Origin: Actinomycetota bacterium
Lineage (GTDB): Bacteria > Actinomycetota > Thermoleophilia > Gaiellales > Gaiellaceae
Direction: 5' to 3'
NCBI GenBank assembly: GCA_005884005.1
Contig: VAWI01000013.1
Span: 32,967-96,966 of the forward strand
Length of the DNA: 64,000 nucleotides
Of this stretch, positions 24,977 to 33,424 are shown one piece after another (the stretch's first letter is position 1; every line of letters starts with the position of its first letter). The translations under genes and the position numbers were made by a program. Under the pieces are notes generated by a model. It had not been told where the DNA came from. It was given only the letters and a program-made list of their open reading frames with translations, and made no database searches.

Positions 24977-25915
24977 GTGGTCAAGCGGGTCTTGCTCGCG
25001 GCGCCGCGAGGATATTGCGCAGGGGTCGAGCGAGCGGTGGAGACCGTCGAGCGCGCGCTTGCGCAACACGGGCCTCCCGTCTACGTCAGAAAGCAGATCG
25101 TCCACAACTCGTACGTCGTCAACGAGCTCCGTGCGCGCGGCGCCGTTTTCGTCGGAAGCGTGGAGGACGTCCCGGAGGGCGGCCTCGTCGTCTTCTCGGC
25201 GCACGGGATCGCTCCAGTCGTCCGCGCCGGCGCCTCCGCGCGATCACTGCGCACGATCGACGCGACCTGCCCGCTCGTGACGAAAGTGCACGCCGAGGCC
25301 AAGCGCTATGCGGCCGACGACTACACGGTCGTGCTCGTGGGGCATGCGGGCCACGAGGAGGTCGAGGGGACGATGGGCGAGGCGCCCGGCTCGATCCTGC
25401 TCGTCGAATCAGTCGCCGACGCCGAGAGGCTGGAGGTCGAGGATCCTCAGCGGATTGCCTACGTGACCCAGACGACGCTGTCAGTTGACGAGACGCGGCA
25501 GATCGTCGCCGTCCTCGAGCGCCGCTTCCCGAGCCTGCATGGACCGGAGAAGGAAGACATCTGCTACGCGACGACGAACCGCCAGCGGGCGGTCAAGGAG
25601 CTTCTCGCGCACGTGCAGCTGCTGCTCGTGATCGGCTCGGCGAACAGCTCGAACTCGCAACGCCTGGTAGAGGTGGCCCACGCAGGCGGAGTGCCCGCGC
25701 ACCTGATCGAGAGCGAGCGCCGACTCGACGAACGCTGGCTCGAGGGCGTGGAGACCGTCGGTGTCACGTCCGGCGCCTCGGCCCCCGAAGTGCTCGTTGA
25801 AGGCATTTGTGACTGGTTCCGCGCCCGCGGCGTCGCCGAGATCCGCGAGCTCTCGCCCGCCGAGGAAAACGTCGTCTTCAAGCTGCCGGCCGAGCTGCGA
25901 CGGTCGGCGGCCTGA
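24977..25915 (+). CDS. ispH: 4-hydroxy-3-methylbut-2-enyl diphosphate reductase
   Basis: Last step of the MEP isoprenoid pathway: a [4Fe-4S] enzyme that converts HMBPP to IPP and DMAPP. Cluster cysteines C14 (RGYCAGVERA), C98 (DATCPLV) and C196 (DICYATTNRQ) are present. So are the substrate-binding H in IVHNSYVV, H in FSAHGIAP, the HEEVEGTMGE motif with the catalytic glutamate, and SANSSNSQRL. Length is 312 residues, as usual. Start is GTG, with TACATT (24965-24970) 6 nt upstream: a leaderless promoter. Confidence 0.97.
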   Translation: MVKRVLLAAPRGYCAGVERAVETVERALAQHGPPVYVRKQIVHNSYVVNELRARGAVFVGSVEDVPEGGLVVFSAHGIAPVVRAGASARSLRTIDATCPLVTKVHAEAKRYAADDYTVVLVGHAGHEEVEGTMGEAPGSILLVESVADAERLEVEDPQRIAYVTQTTLSVDETRQIVAVLERRFPSLHGPEKEDICYATTNRQRAVKELLAHVQLLLVIGSANSSNSQRLVEVAHAGGVPAHLIESERRLDERWLEGVETVGVTSGASAPEVLVEGICDWFRARGVAEIRELSPAEENVVFKLPAELRRSAA

Positions 25916-25918
25916 GTA

Positions 25919-26467
25919 GTGGTTCCCGAGTCGCCACTCGAGCCCACCGAGCATGGACTCGTCCCCAAGGGGAAGGGCTGGTTTGTCCTCAATGCGCGCG
26001 AGGCGGTGTGGATCGACCGGAAGGGCCGCGGTTTCTACTGCGAGTTCGAGGGCTTCAAAGGCGTGGCGGACTTCCCGCAGCTCGGAATCAATCTGACCGT
26101 TCTCGGCCCCGGCGAGCCGATGGCGATGTATCACCGCGAGAACGATCAGGAGGACTTCCTCGTCCTCTCCGGCGAGGCGCTGCTGATCGTCGAAGGCAAC
26201 GAGCGCCCGCTACGGCAGTGGGACTTCGTACACTGCCCGGCCGGCACGAACCACGTGCTCCTCGGCGCGGGAGAGACGCCCTGCCTGGTGCTCGCGGTCG
26301 GTGCCCGCGACCGCTCGACAGGGCCGGACTGGGGCGCCTACACCGTCGACGAAGACGCGCTACGCCACGGAGCCGGCGTCGAACAGGAGACGACCGACCC
26401 GCAGCAGGCGTACGCACGATTTCCCACGCGCGAGCGAACTCGCTACCGCGAAGGCTGGCTCGTCTAG
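25919..26467 (+). CDS. cupin-domain protein
   Basis: 182 residues from GTG, 3 nt after ispH, so likely in one operon. The single cupin barrel shows motif 1 as YHRENDQEDFLVLSGEALLI (H, E, D, E positions) and motif 2 as HCPAGTNHVLLG. Metal-binding residues are plausible but no enzyme activity can be named. The C-terminal 50 residues (DPQQAYARFPTRERTRYREG) are a helical tail. Confidence 0.85.
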   Translation: MVPESPLEPTEHGLVPKGKGWFVLNAREAVWIDRKGRGFYCEFEGFKGVADFPQLGINLTVLGPGEPMAMYHRENDQEDFLVLSGEALLIVEGNERPLRQWDFVHCPAGTNHVLLGAGETPCLVLAVGARDRSTGPDWGAYTVDEDALRHGAGVEQETTDPQQAYARFPTRERTRYREGWLV

Positions 26468-26479
26468 CCGTCGAACCGT

Positions 26480-27682
26480 CTAGGCAGCCGCGGCCACCGC
26501 CGCAGCCTCGGTCGCGTCGGCGATCTCGCGAACGACCTCGACGATGTCTCTGTTCGCGTTGAACGTGCGCCGCTGGCGGTCGGCGCCGTTGCCCCGCGCC
26601 AGGATCTCACGGATTCCTTCGAGCTCCTGCTCCGAGCCCAGCTCGCGAGCATGCGGCTCGATGTCGCGCAGCGTGCGGCGGACGAGCTGGGCGACGGGGA
26701 CGCGGTTCCGCCGGCCGGTCGCGAGGTCCATCACAGGCGCCTCGAGCCCGTAGCGGGCGGCCAGCCACTTGTTCTCGGTCGTCAGGATCCGGTGGTAGGA
26801 CGGGATCTCGTCGCCGCGGTCGTACCGCTCGCAGTAGTGCTTGACGAGCGCCTGGCAGTACGCCGCCAGCGCTACCGCGTCCTCGACCCGCGTGACCGCG
26901 TCGCAGATTCGGATCTCGACCGTGCCGAGCCGCGGGTGCAGGCGGATGTCCCACCAGATGTGCGTGTAGTCGGCAATGCAACCCGTCTTCTCGAGCTGGC
27001 CGACGACCTCGGCGTAGTCGGCGTAGTCCCTGAATCGCGGCGGCGGACCTGAGCGCGGGAAGGCGGCGAAGACGATCTGTCGGCTCGAGGCGAGGCCGGT
27101 CGCCTCGCCTCGCCAGAACGGCGACGACGCCGAGAGCGCGAGCAACGAGGAAATGTGTGCGAGCAGACCGTTGACGACCTGGATCGCCTTCTCAGGATCG
27201 TCGACCGCGACGTGGATGTGGAGCCCGAAGATCAGCTCGCGCCGTGCCACGTACTGCATCTGGTCGATCAGGTGCCGGTAGCGATCATGCGCGGTGATCC
27301 GCTGCCGCTCGAAGAGGCTGAAGGGGTGCGTCCCCGCTGAGCCGACGCGCAACTTGTCCTCGCTCGCGATCTCAGCCACGTACGCGCGCAGACGCCGTAG
27401 TTCGCGGTCGACGTCCCCCGCAGTCCGGCAGACCGGCGTTGCAATCTCCAGCACCGACTGCATCAGCTCGGGGTTGATGTGCGTCTCGAGCTCGTGGCCC
27501 GAGATCGCGGCCAGCACAGTGTCGATGTGCTGGACGAGGTCGAAGCTCTGGCCGTCGAGCAGCATGTACTCCTCCTCGACGCCGAGGGTGTACGCCTCGC
27601 TCTGGCCGAACGCGTGGTCGAGGACGCTGCCGCCTGGCGCGAAGCTCTTGCCGGTGATCGTCGCCGGGTAGATCTGCTTCAC
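26480..27682 (-). CDS. carboxylate-amine ligase of the YbdK/GCS2 family
   Basis: 400 residues. GCS2-type glutamate-cysteine ligase fold: LGVEEEYMLLD (the EEE metal-binding motif), THINPELMQSVLEI, SAGTHPFS, FGLHIHVAVDD and the WWDIRLHPRLGTVEIRICD signature. E. coli YbdK has weak gamma-glutamyl-cysteine ligase activity; actinobacterial relatives have various substrates. The C-terminus ends in an alanine-rich tail. Convergent to the cupin gene, 12 nt apart. Confidence 0.88.
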   Translation of the reverse strand: MKQIYPATITGKSFAPGGSVLDHAFGQSEAYTLGVEEEYMLLDGQSFDLVQHIDTVLAAISGHELETHINPELMQSVLEIATPVCRTAGDVDRELRRLRAYVAEIASEDKLRVGSAGTHPFSLFERQRITAHDRYRHLIDQMQYVARRELIFGLHIHVAVDDPEKAIQVVNGLLAHISSLLALSASSPFWRGEATGLASSRQIVFAAFPRSGPPPRFRDYADYAEVVGQLEKTGCIADYTHIWWDIRLHPRLGTVEIRICDAVTRVEDAVALAAYCQALVKHYCERYDRGDEIPSYHRILTTENKWLAARYGLEAPVMDLATGRRNRVPVAQLVRRTLRDIEPHARELGSEQELEGIREILARGNGADRQRRTFNANRDIVEVVREIADATEAAAVAAAA

Positions 27683-27834
27683 AGCCGGAGTATCTACCCG
27701 TCAAGCGCACGTTTCAGCGGCGCTCGAGCGCCGAGACCAGGATTGCCGCCTCACGGCTCGAAGCATGGGAGATGTCGAGCTTCACACCAGGCAGCGCATT
27801 CGACGGTCACTGAGCGGGACTAGTATCGCCGCGC

Positions 27835-28659
27835 GTGGAGGCCCTGGGGCAGGTCGAAGACTGGCCGGTGGGGCTCGCCGCTACCGGCGTCGGCACCGCG
27901 GAGGAGACCATCGCGACGCACGGCGATGCGCGGGCTATTTTTCCCTGGGCGTCGGTCACGAAGCTGCTGACGGCCCTCGCCGCCCTGATCGCGGCCGAGG
28001 AAGGCGTGCTCGAGCTCGACGAGCCGGCCGGACCGCCTGGCTCGACAGTCCGACACCTGCTGGCGCATGCGTCCGGGCTGCCGCCCGAGGGGAGAGCGCC
28101 GATCGCCGAGCCCGGCACGAGGCGGATCTACTCCAACGCAGGCTTCGAGGCACTCGCGGAAGTCGTCGCCGGGCGGGCGGAGATGCGGTTCTCCGACTAC
28201 CTGAGCCAGGCGGTGATCGAGCCGCTCGGCTTGTCCGCCTTGCTCGACGGGTCGCCTGCCTCCGGAGCCAGCGGCACGCTCGATGACCTGGTTGCATTCG
28301 GCCGCGAACTGCTGGCGCCCAGGCTGATCGCCCCCGAGACGCTCGCGGAGGCGACGGCCGTCGCGTTCCCGGGCCTCGCCGGCGTGCTGCCCGGCTTCGG
28401 CCGCATGGACCCCAACGATTGGGGCCTCGGCTTCGAGCTCCGCGACGACAAGCGGCCGCATTGGACCGGCAAACAGAACTCGGCGCAAACGTTCGGCCAC
28501 TTCGGGCAGAGCGGCAGCTTCCTCTGGGTCGACCCGCTCGCAGGCGTGGCTTGCGCGTGCTTGTGCGACCGTGACTTCGGCGGCTGGGCGAAAGAGGCGT
28601 GGCCGCGACTCTCGGACGCGGTACTCGCCGAGCTCGGCGGGACCGGCGCAGCGCCCTAG
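27835..28659 (+). CDS. beta-lactamase-fold serine hydrolase
   Basis: 274 residues. Class C/esterase-type hydrolase with S40-x-x-K43 (WASVTKLL), the tyrosine motif YSNAG and HFGQSG in place of the KTG box. No signal peptide, so probably cytoplasmic, with esterase or peptidase activity of unknown substrate. Starts at GTG with TAGTAT (27821-27826) 8 nt upstream, a likely leaderless promoter. Confidence 0.87.
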   Translation: MEALGQVEDWPVGLAATGVGTAEETIATHGDARAIFPWASVTKLLTALAALIAAEEGVLELDEPAGPPGSTVRHLLAHASGLPPEGRAPIAEPGTRRIYSNAGFEALAEVVAGRAEMRFSDYLSQAVIEPLGLSALLDGSPASGASGTLDDLVAFGRELLAPRLIAPETLAEATAVAFPGLAGVLPGFGRMDPNDWGLGFELRDDKRPHWTGKQNSAQTFGHFGQSGSFLWVDPLAGVACACLCDRDFGGWAKEAWPRLSDAVLAELGGTGAAP

Positions 28660-28682
28660 CCGCTCGGGCATCCTAGGCGTAC

Positions 28683-30788
28683 GTGGCGGACGCGCCTCTC
28701 ACGCGTGTCGAGCGGCGGGCGAGCGCGAAGCGTTGGCGCCGCATTGGCTTGGCGGTTCTACTGATCGCCGGTGGCGCAGGCGCAGCCGGAGTCTGGGCCG
28801 CCGCCTCGGATCACGACGATCGCGGGGCCTCTCCGCGACCTGCTCACGTGCAACCCGCGGCAGGATCGCGCGCGCGACCGACCGGTCCGTTCCGCGTGAG
28901 CTCACGCGCGGCCGGCTCGCTCGCGGCCCCGATCCAAGACGCGGCGATCACGACATTCGGACGCCGGATTCTTCTTCTCGGCGGGCTTGATGCGGCGGAC
29001 ACCTCAACCGCAGACGTCCGCACGATCGCAGGAGGTCGGGTGCGGACGATCGGCCGGCTGCCCAGTGTCTTTCACGACGGCGCTGCGGTGCGGATCGGTT
29101 CCTACGCCTACGAGTTCGGAGGCGGCGACGGCGTCCGCCAGCTCGACCAGATCCTCCGGGTCGATCCGAAGACTGGAACTGCGATCAGGGTCGGCTCGCT
29201 ACCCGCCCCCAGCAGCGACCACGCCGCCACCGTGCTTGCCGGGGAGGCGTACGTCGTCGGCGGATACACAGGGGCGAGCTGGCTGAACACGATCGTGGCC
29301 TGGCGCCCCGGCAAGAGCGCTCGTGTCGTCGCCCGCCTGCCGACTCCACTCCGCTACGCCGCGGTCGGTGCAGCCGAAGGTAAGGTCGTCGTCGCGGGCG
29401 GCTCGCTACCGAGCGGCGCGGCCAGTCGTGCGGTGTACGTCTTCGATCCCCACCAAGGTGTGCTCCACCGCGCGGGCAGTCTTCCGGCGCCGACGACACA
29501 TGCCGCGGCGGCGGCGCTCGGCAACCGGGTGCTCGTGATCGGCGGCCGCTCAGCTCGACCGGATACGCCGACTTCGAGGATCGTGGCCATCGACCCGGAG
29601 AGCGGTCGGATCCGAGTGGCCGGACACCTGACGCGCCCGGTCTCAGATGCCGCGGTCATCACCTTGGGTCATACGGTCCTGGTCGCCGGCGGCCGTGACC
29701 AGGCGACTGTCGCACGACTGACAAGCCTGAGGGAGATGAGCTCTTCCGCTCCGAGGGCGAGACACAGGGCGACGCAGGGCGCAACTCCTATGGCCGTCAA
29801 CGTCTACGCATACGACGGTGCGAATGACCTCAGCCCGGCAGTTCGCGGCGTCCCGCCGCGCGTGTACGTCCCGAACAGCGCCAGCAACACCGTCGACGTG
29901 ATCGACCAGAGGACGTTCAAGATCGTCGCGCACTACCCCGTCGGGCTCCTGCCCCAGCATGTGACCCCGTCTTACGATCTCAAGACCCTCTGGGTCGACA
30001 ACGACGTCGGCAACAGCTTGACGCCGGTCAGCCCGATCACCGGACGGCCGAAAGGCAAACCTGTGCCCGTCAGCGATCCGTACAACCTCTACTTCGCGCC
30101 TGGAGGCCGCTTCGCGATCGTGGTCGCCGAGCGCGAACATCGGCTCGATTTCCGTTTCGCGCACACGATGAAGCTGCACCGTGCACTGGTCGTCCCGTGT
30201 AGCGGTGTCGACCACATGGACTTCTCGGCGAACGGCCGCTTCCTGCTTGCCAGTTGCGAGTTCTCGGCGACGATGGTGAAGGTCGACGTCCGGCGCGAGC
30301 GCGTCGTCGGCGTCCTCCGGCTACCGCGCGCCGGGGCCATGCCGCAGGACGTGAAGCTCTCGCCCGACGGAAGGGTTTTCTACGTAGCGGACATGGCGTC
30401 GAACGGCGTCTGGGAGATCGACCGGACCGGTCGGCACGTGCTCGGGTTCATCAATACGGGCGCCGGCGCACACGGTCTCTATCCCAGCCGGAACGCGAAG
30501 CAGCTCTACATCACGAACCGGAGCGAGGGAACGATCTCGGTGCTCGATTTCGCTACCCGACGGCTCGTTGCCAAATGGGACGTCGGCGGCAGCCCCGACA
30601 TGGGAGGCGTTTCCGCCGATGGCAAAGTGCTTTGGCTGTCGGGGCGCTACAACGCCGAGGTGTACGCGATCAGCACGAAGGACGGCCGCGTGCTGGCACG
30701 AATCCCCGTCGGCAACGGCCCTCACGGAGTCTGTGTTTGGCCACAGCCGGGCCGCTACTCGCTGGGGCACACGGGAATCCTCCGCTAG
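28683..30788 (+). CDS. membrane-anchored double beta-propeller: kelch plus YVTN/NHL-like
   Basis: 701 residues. One transmembrane helix (IGLAVLLIAGGAGAAGVWAA, about 22-41) anchors the protein. Residues about 75-345 form a kelch propeller (ILLLGGLDA, YAYEFGGGD, AYVVGGYTG, VVVAGGSLP, VLVIGGRSA, VLVAGGRDQ). Residues about 385-695 form a second propeller of the YVTN type (YVPNSASNTVDVIDQRTFKI, FYVADMASNGVWEIDRTG, LYITNRSEGTISVLD, LWLSGRYNAEVYAI). A short basic linker joins them. Ligand unknown. Starts at GTG close behind the serine hydrolase gene. Confidence 0.85.
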   Translation: MADAPLTRVERRASAKRWRRIGLAVLLIAGGAGAAGVWAAASDHDDRGASPRPAHVQPAAGSRARPTGPFRVSSRAAGSLAAPIQDAAITTFGRRILLLGGLDAADTSTADVRTIAGGRVRTIGRLPSVFHDGAAVRIGSYAYEFGGGDGVRQLDQILRVDPKTGTAIRVGSLPAPSSDHAATVLAGEAYVVGGYTGASWLNTIVAWRPGKSARVVARLPTPLRYAAVGAAEGKVVVAGGSLPSGAASRAVYVFDPHQGVLHRAGSLPAPTTHAAAAALGNRVLVIGGRSARPDTPTSRIVAIDPESGRIRVAGHLTRPVSDAAVITLGHTVLVAGGRDQATVARLTSLREMSSSAPRARHRATQGATPMAVNVYAYDGANDLSPAVRGVPPRVYVPNSASNTVDVIDQRTFKIVAHYPVGLLPQHVTPSYDLKTLWVDNDVGNSLTPVSPITGRPKGKPVPVSDPYNLYFAPGGRFAIVVAEREHRLDFRFAHTMKLHRALVVPCSGVDHMDFSANGRFLLASCEFSATMVKVDVRRERVVGVLRLPRAGAMPQDVKLSPDGRVFYVADMASNGVWEIDRTGRHVLGFINTGAGAHGLYPSRNAKQLYITNRSEGTISVLDFATRRLVAKWDVGGSPDMGGVSADGKVLWLSGRYNAEVYAISTKDGRVLARIPVGNGPHGVCVWPQPGRYSLGHTGILR

Positions 30789-30792
30789 GGCT

Positions 30793-31167
30793 CTAGGCGT
30801 CCGCGAACAGGGGCCGAATGAACTCGTCGAACGTTGCGCGATCGCAACTCGCAACCGTCGCCTGCGTCAGCGCGCGCACGGACGCCGTACGCGGAACACC
30901 CATTGCCAGTGCGACCTCGCCGAAGTAGTCACCCGGCCGCAGGACGCTGCGCGCCCCAACCGATTTCTGGCTGACCGTGAACATCCCGGAGAGGACGACG
31001 TAAAAGCGGTCGCCGCTTTCACCTTCTTCGATCACCGCATTCCCGGCCGACACCTCCTCACGGCGCATCTTCTGCCCGAGGCGCACCAGGGTCTCTCCGG
31101 GAAGCTCAGCGAGCAGGCCCGCGCGCTGGAGCTCGGTGATGGAAGCCGGGACGAACCTGGGACTCAT
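30793..31167 (-). CDS. cyclic-nucleotide-binding (CRP-like) domain protein, no HTH
   Basis: 124 residues, consisting of one cNMP-binding barrel: the phosphate-binding cassette is PGDYFGEVALAMGVPRTASV, preceded by VIEEGESGDRFYVVLSGMF. There is no DNA-binding domain, so it is not a CRP regulator but a stand-alone sensor domain. ATG 31167 follows the stop of the small acidic gene by 1 nt, so the two are coupled. Confidence 0.82.
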   Translation of the reverse strand: MSPRFVPASITELQRAGLLAELPGETLVRLGQKMRREEVSAGNAVIEEGESGDRFYVVLSGMFTVSQKSVGARSVLRPGDYFGEVALAMGVPRTASVRALTQATVASCDRATFDEFIRPLFADA

Positions 31168-31168
31168 C

Positions 31169-31297
31169 CTAGGACTCTTTGGGCTCCTGGATGTCCGGCG
31201 GATCCTCATGTCCGGCGCCGCGCATCGCCTCGTGCTCTTCTTGATCCTCGGGAGCTTGCTCTTGCTCCTCCGGCGTTGGCTCGACCTGGTCGTGCAT
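31169..31297 (-). CDS. small acidic protein, 42 aa, coupled to the cNMP-binding protein
   Basis: ATG with SD (GAAGGAGAGCG) directly upstream. The sequence is almost all Glu, Gln, Asp and Pro: PTPEEQEQAPEDQEEHEAMR, ending DIQEPKES. Disordered by composition. Its stop overlaps the start region of the cNMP-binding gene, and the palindromic operator at 31320-31333 lies 23 nt upstream. A partner or adaptor of the cNMP protein is plausible. Confidence 0.6.
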   Translation of the reverse strand: MHDQVEPTPEEQEQAPEDQEEHEAMRGAGHEDPPDIQEPKES

Positions 31298-31319
31298 TCG
31301 CTCTCCTTCGTCGTGTTCT

Positions 31320-31333
31320 TAGGTGTACACCTA
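31320..31333. promoter_or_regulatory. palindromic operator between Nudix and cNMP genes
   Basis: TAGGTGTACACCTA is a perfect 14-nt palindrome, 5 nt before the Nudix ATG and 22 nt before the divergent small acidic gene. The core GGTGTACACC followed by TACA is shared with the RHH gene operator at 2555-2576, suggesting the same regulator. Confidence 0.6.
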
Positions 31334-31338
31334 CAGCA

Positions 31339-31851
31339 ATGGGTGAGCTCGACGAGTGGAAACTGTGTCCGCGCTGTGGTGGTGAGCTTCGGGGCGACGC
31401 CGCCAGGCTCGCCTGCGCCGGGTGCGGCTTCATCGTGTACGCCAGCTCGAAGCCGACTGCGGGAGCGCTCTGTGTCGACGACGGCCGAGTCTTGCTGGCC
31501 CGTCGAGCCTTGGAGCCGTTCAAAGGCTTCTGGGACATCCCAGGCGGCTTCCTCGAGGAAGGCGAGAATCCGCTCGACGGTCTACGCCGAGAGCTGAGGG
31601 AGGAAACGGGGCTCGAGGTCGAGCCCCAGCGCTTCCTCGGAATCTGGATGGACCGCTACGGCGGCGACTCGACGGCGGAGTCGACCCTGAACCTGTACTG
31701 GACCGCTCGCGTCGTCGGCGGCGAGCCGGCGCCGGCCGATGACGTCGCCGAGCTCCGCTGGTTCGAACGAAACGAGCTTCCCGCACCGGACGAGCTTGCA
31801 TTCGAGAACGTCCCGCTCGTGCTAGCGGCCTGGCGGGACAAGCACGCGTAG
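31339..31851 (+). CDS. Nudix hydrolase with N-terminal zinc ribbon
   Basis: 170 residues. The zinc ribbon has two CxxC pairs (LCPRCGGEL and LACAGCGF), as in NudC-like and ADP-ribose/NADH pyrophosphatases. The Nudix box is GGFLEEGENPLDGLRRELRE followed by ETGLEV. Cleaves a nucleoside diphosphate linked to another moiety; the exact substrate is unknown. ATG 31339 sits beside the operator, so the longer frame upstream is not used. The 3' end overlaps the convergent lipid kinase gene by 30 nt. Confidence 0.92.
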   Translation: MGELDEWKLCPRCGGELRGDAARLACAGCGFIVYASSKPTAGALCVDDGRVLLARRALEPFKGFWDIPGGFLEEGENPLDGLRRELREETGLEVEPQRFLGIWMDRYGGDSTAESTLNLYWTARVVGGEPAPADDVAELRWFERNELPAPDELAFENVPLVLAAWRDKHA

Positions 31852-32616
31852 CGCCCGCGGCTCGAGGCGACAGGTGAGAGGCATCCGAAGCTCGACCGGC
31901 TCGCCGTCGATCGCGGCCCGCAGCACCCGCGGGCCGTCGAGCTCGAAGGTAAGGGCGGCGCGCTCCTCCCAGGCGGTCGGCAGCATGCCGCTCGCGGAGT
32001 AGAGATGCAGGCGCCCCTCCGTCAGATTGGGCCGCGCGCCGAGATCGAAGAGCCTCAGTTCGTACGCGTTGTTTGCCACGAGGACGATGCGCGCGGCAAG
32101 TGGCTGCCCATCCACCCGCAGCCGGAGCAGACGAGGGTGACGGGGCATTCGAAGGAGCGCGCGCAGCCACGCGAGCGCTTCGCGCCGGCGACGGTGCGCC
32201 TCGCGCCTATGGACGAGCGATGCGTAGTCGCCGAGCGAGACGTTGTTCAGAAACAGCCGTCCGCCCGCCCGGCCGACGTCGATTCGCAGTTCCTCGCCGC
32301 CGAATGCCTCGAGCGCCCCGACGGGATCGCCGCGGTCGAGACCGAGGTCTCTCGCGAAGTGGTTCCGGGTCCCGAACGGGATGCAGACGAACGGAAGCTC
32401 GCGCCCGATCGCGACCTGAGCGATGGGCGCCAGCGAGCCGTCGCCGCCCGCGATGCCGAGCACCTCGGTATCCGCCTCGCGGGCAAGGGCCGCTGGATCG
32501 TCGTCCTCGCGGAGCACGCGCGGCGCAATTCCTCGCTCGCTCGCCGCGGCCGCAAGCTCGTCGGAAGTCGGGCGCCCCCGTCCCGAACGCGGATTGATCA
32601 GGAGAAAACCTGCCAA
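31822..32616 (-). CDS. diacylglycerol kinase/sphingosine kinase-like lipid kinase
   Basis: 264 residues. DAGK-catalytic fold: LLINPRSGRGRP near the start, the nucleotide-binding GIAGGDGSLAPIAQVAI, PFGTRNHFARDLGL and the C-terminal beta-sandwich ending DGEPVELRMPLTCRLEPRAL. Likely phosphorylates a membrane lipid such as diacylglycerol. About 30 residues shorter than typical DgkB. Confidence 0.88.
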   Translation of the reverse strand: MAGFLLINPRSGRGRPTSDELAAAASERGIAPRVLREDDDPAALAREADTEVLGIAGGDGSLAPIAQVAIGRELPFVCIPFGTRNHFARDLGLDRGDPVGALEAFGGEELRIDVGRAGGRLFLNNVSLGDYASLVHRREAHRRRREALAWLRALLRMPRHPRLLRLRVDGQPLAARIVLVANNAYELRLFDLGARPNLTEGRLHLYSASGMLPTAWEERAALTFELDGPRVLRAAIDGEPVELRMPLTCRLEPRALRVLVPPGR

Positions 32617-32701
32617 ACGGCGCGAGCATAGGCCCTTTGGCCAGCGAATTTAGGCCGTTCGGCTCATGTGATCAGCCTACTTTGGAGCCGATCATTCGTT
32701 C

Positions 32702-32848
32702 ATGAGCGATCGAGGCTTCCACCGAATCGAAGCTGACCTCGAGGACAGCTGGCTGGAGGACTGGGCCGGCGTCGGAATCGCGGAGATCGAGGCCTACCTC
32801 GCCAAGCACGCCGCGTTCCTCTCGTTCCTCGAAGACGCGAAGCACTAG
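32702..32848 (+). CDS. small hypothetical protein, 48 aa
   Basis: ATG-AGC-GAT... reads MSDRGFHRIEADLEDSWLED, then WAGVGIAEIEAYLAKHAAFL and SFLEDAKH. It is acidic, helical and codon-rich in the host style. No family recognised. It lies alone between the lipid kinase and the DUF2231 gene. Confidence 0.6.
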   Translation: MSDRGFHRIEADLEDSWLEDWAGVGIAEIEAYLAKHAAFLSFLEDAKH

Positions 32849-32902
32849 AGCCTCCTCACCCGGGCGAATAAAAATCCCGTCCGCGGGAAACGTCCCCCGG
32901 CG

Positions 32903-33424
32903 GTGAAGCTCAGTTACTTGATTCGCGGGTTGCCGGGACACCCGCTCCATCCCCCGCTGACCGACGCGACCATCGGGGCGTATACCGCAGCGGCGGTCAT
33001 GGGGTTCGCAAGCATCGTCGGCGTCGCCGAGAGGGGCGCCGCCCACGGCTGGTGGCTCGCCCTCGTCGTGGGCTTGATCTTTACGGTACCGACGGCACTG
33101 ACCGGGCTCGCGGACTGGTGGACGATCTCACCGGGCACACCGCTGAAACGGACGGCGACCTCGCATTTGATCGCGATGGTCAGCGCCACGGTCTTCTTCC
33201 TGATCGCGGCGCTGATCGGCCACAAGGGCTACAGACACGGCGCCGTCCACGCCGGGCCCTACGTCCTGACCCTGATCGGCTTCGCGGCAATGACGGTCGG
33301 GGGCTGGCTGGGCGGCGCGATCGTCTACGTGCACGGGATGCGGGTGCTCAGCCTCGTGGACGAGTCTGCCGCGCGCGCCGCCTCTCCGCTGCCGAAGCCG
33401 GAGAAGGAAGAGGCAGAGGCTTAG
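32903..33424 (+). CDS. DUF2231 family membrane protein
   Basis: 173 residues from GTG. Begins with the DUF2231 hallmark LPGHPLHPPLTDATIGAYT. Four transmembrane helices with conserved loops (GLADWWTI, GGWLGGAIVYVHGM). The acidic tail ends PKPEKEEAEA. Function unknown; relatives often co-occur with heme or redox membrane proteins. Convergent with thioredoxin, stops adjacent. Confidence 0.85.
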   Translation: MKLSYLIRGLPGHPLHPPLTDATIGAYTAAAVMGFASIVGVAERGAAHGWWLALVVGLIFTVPTALTGLADWWTISPGTPLKRTATSHLIAMVSATVFFLIAALIGHKGYRHGAVHAGPYVLTLIGFAAMTVGGWLGGAIVYVHGMRVLSLVDESAARAASPLPKPEKEEAEA

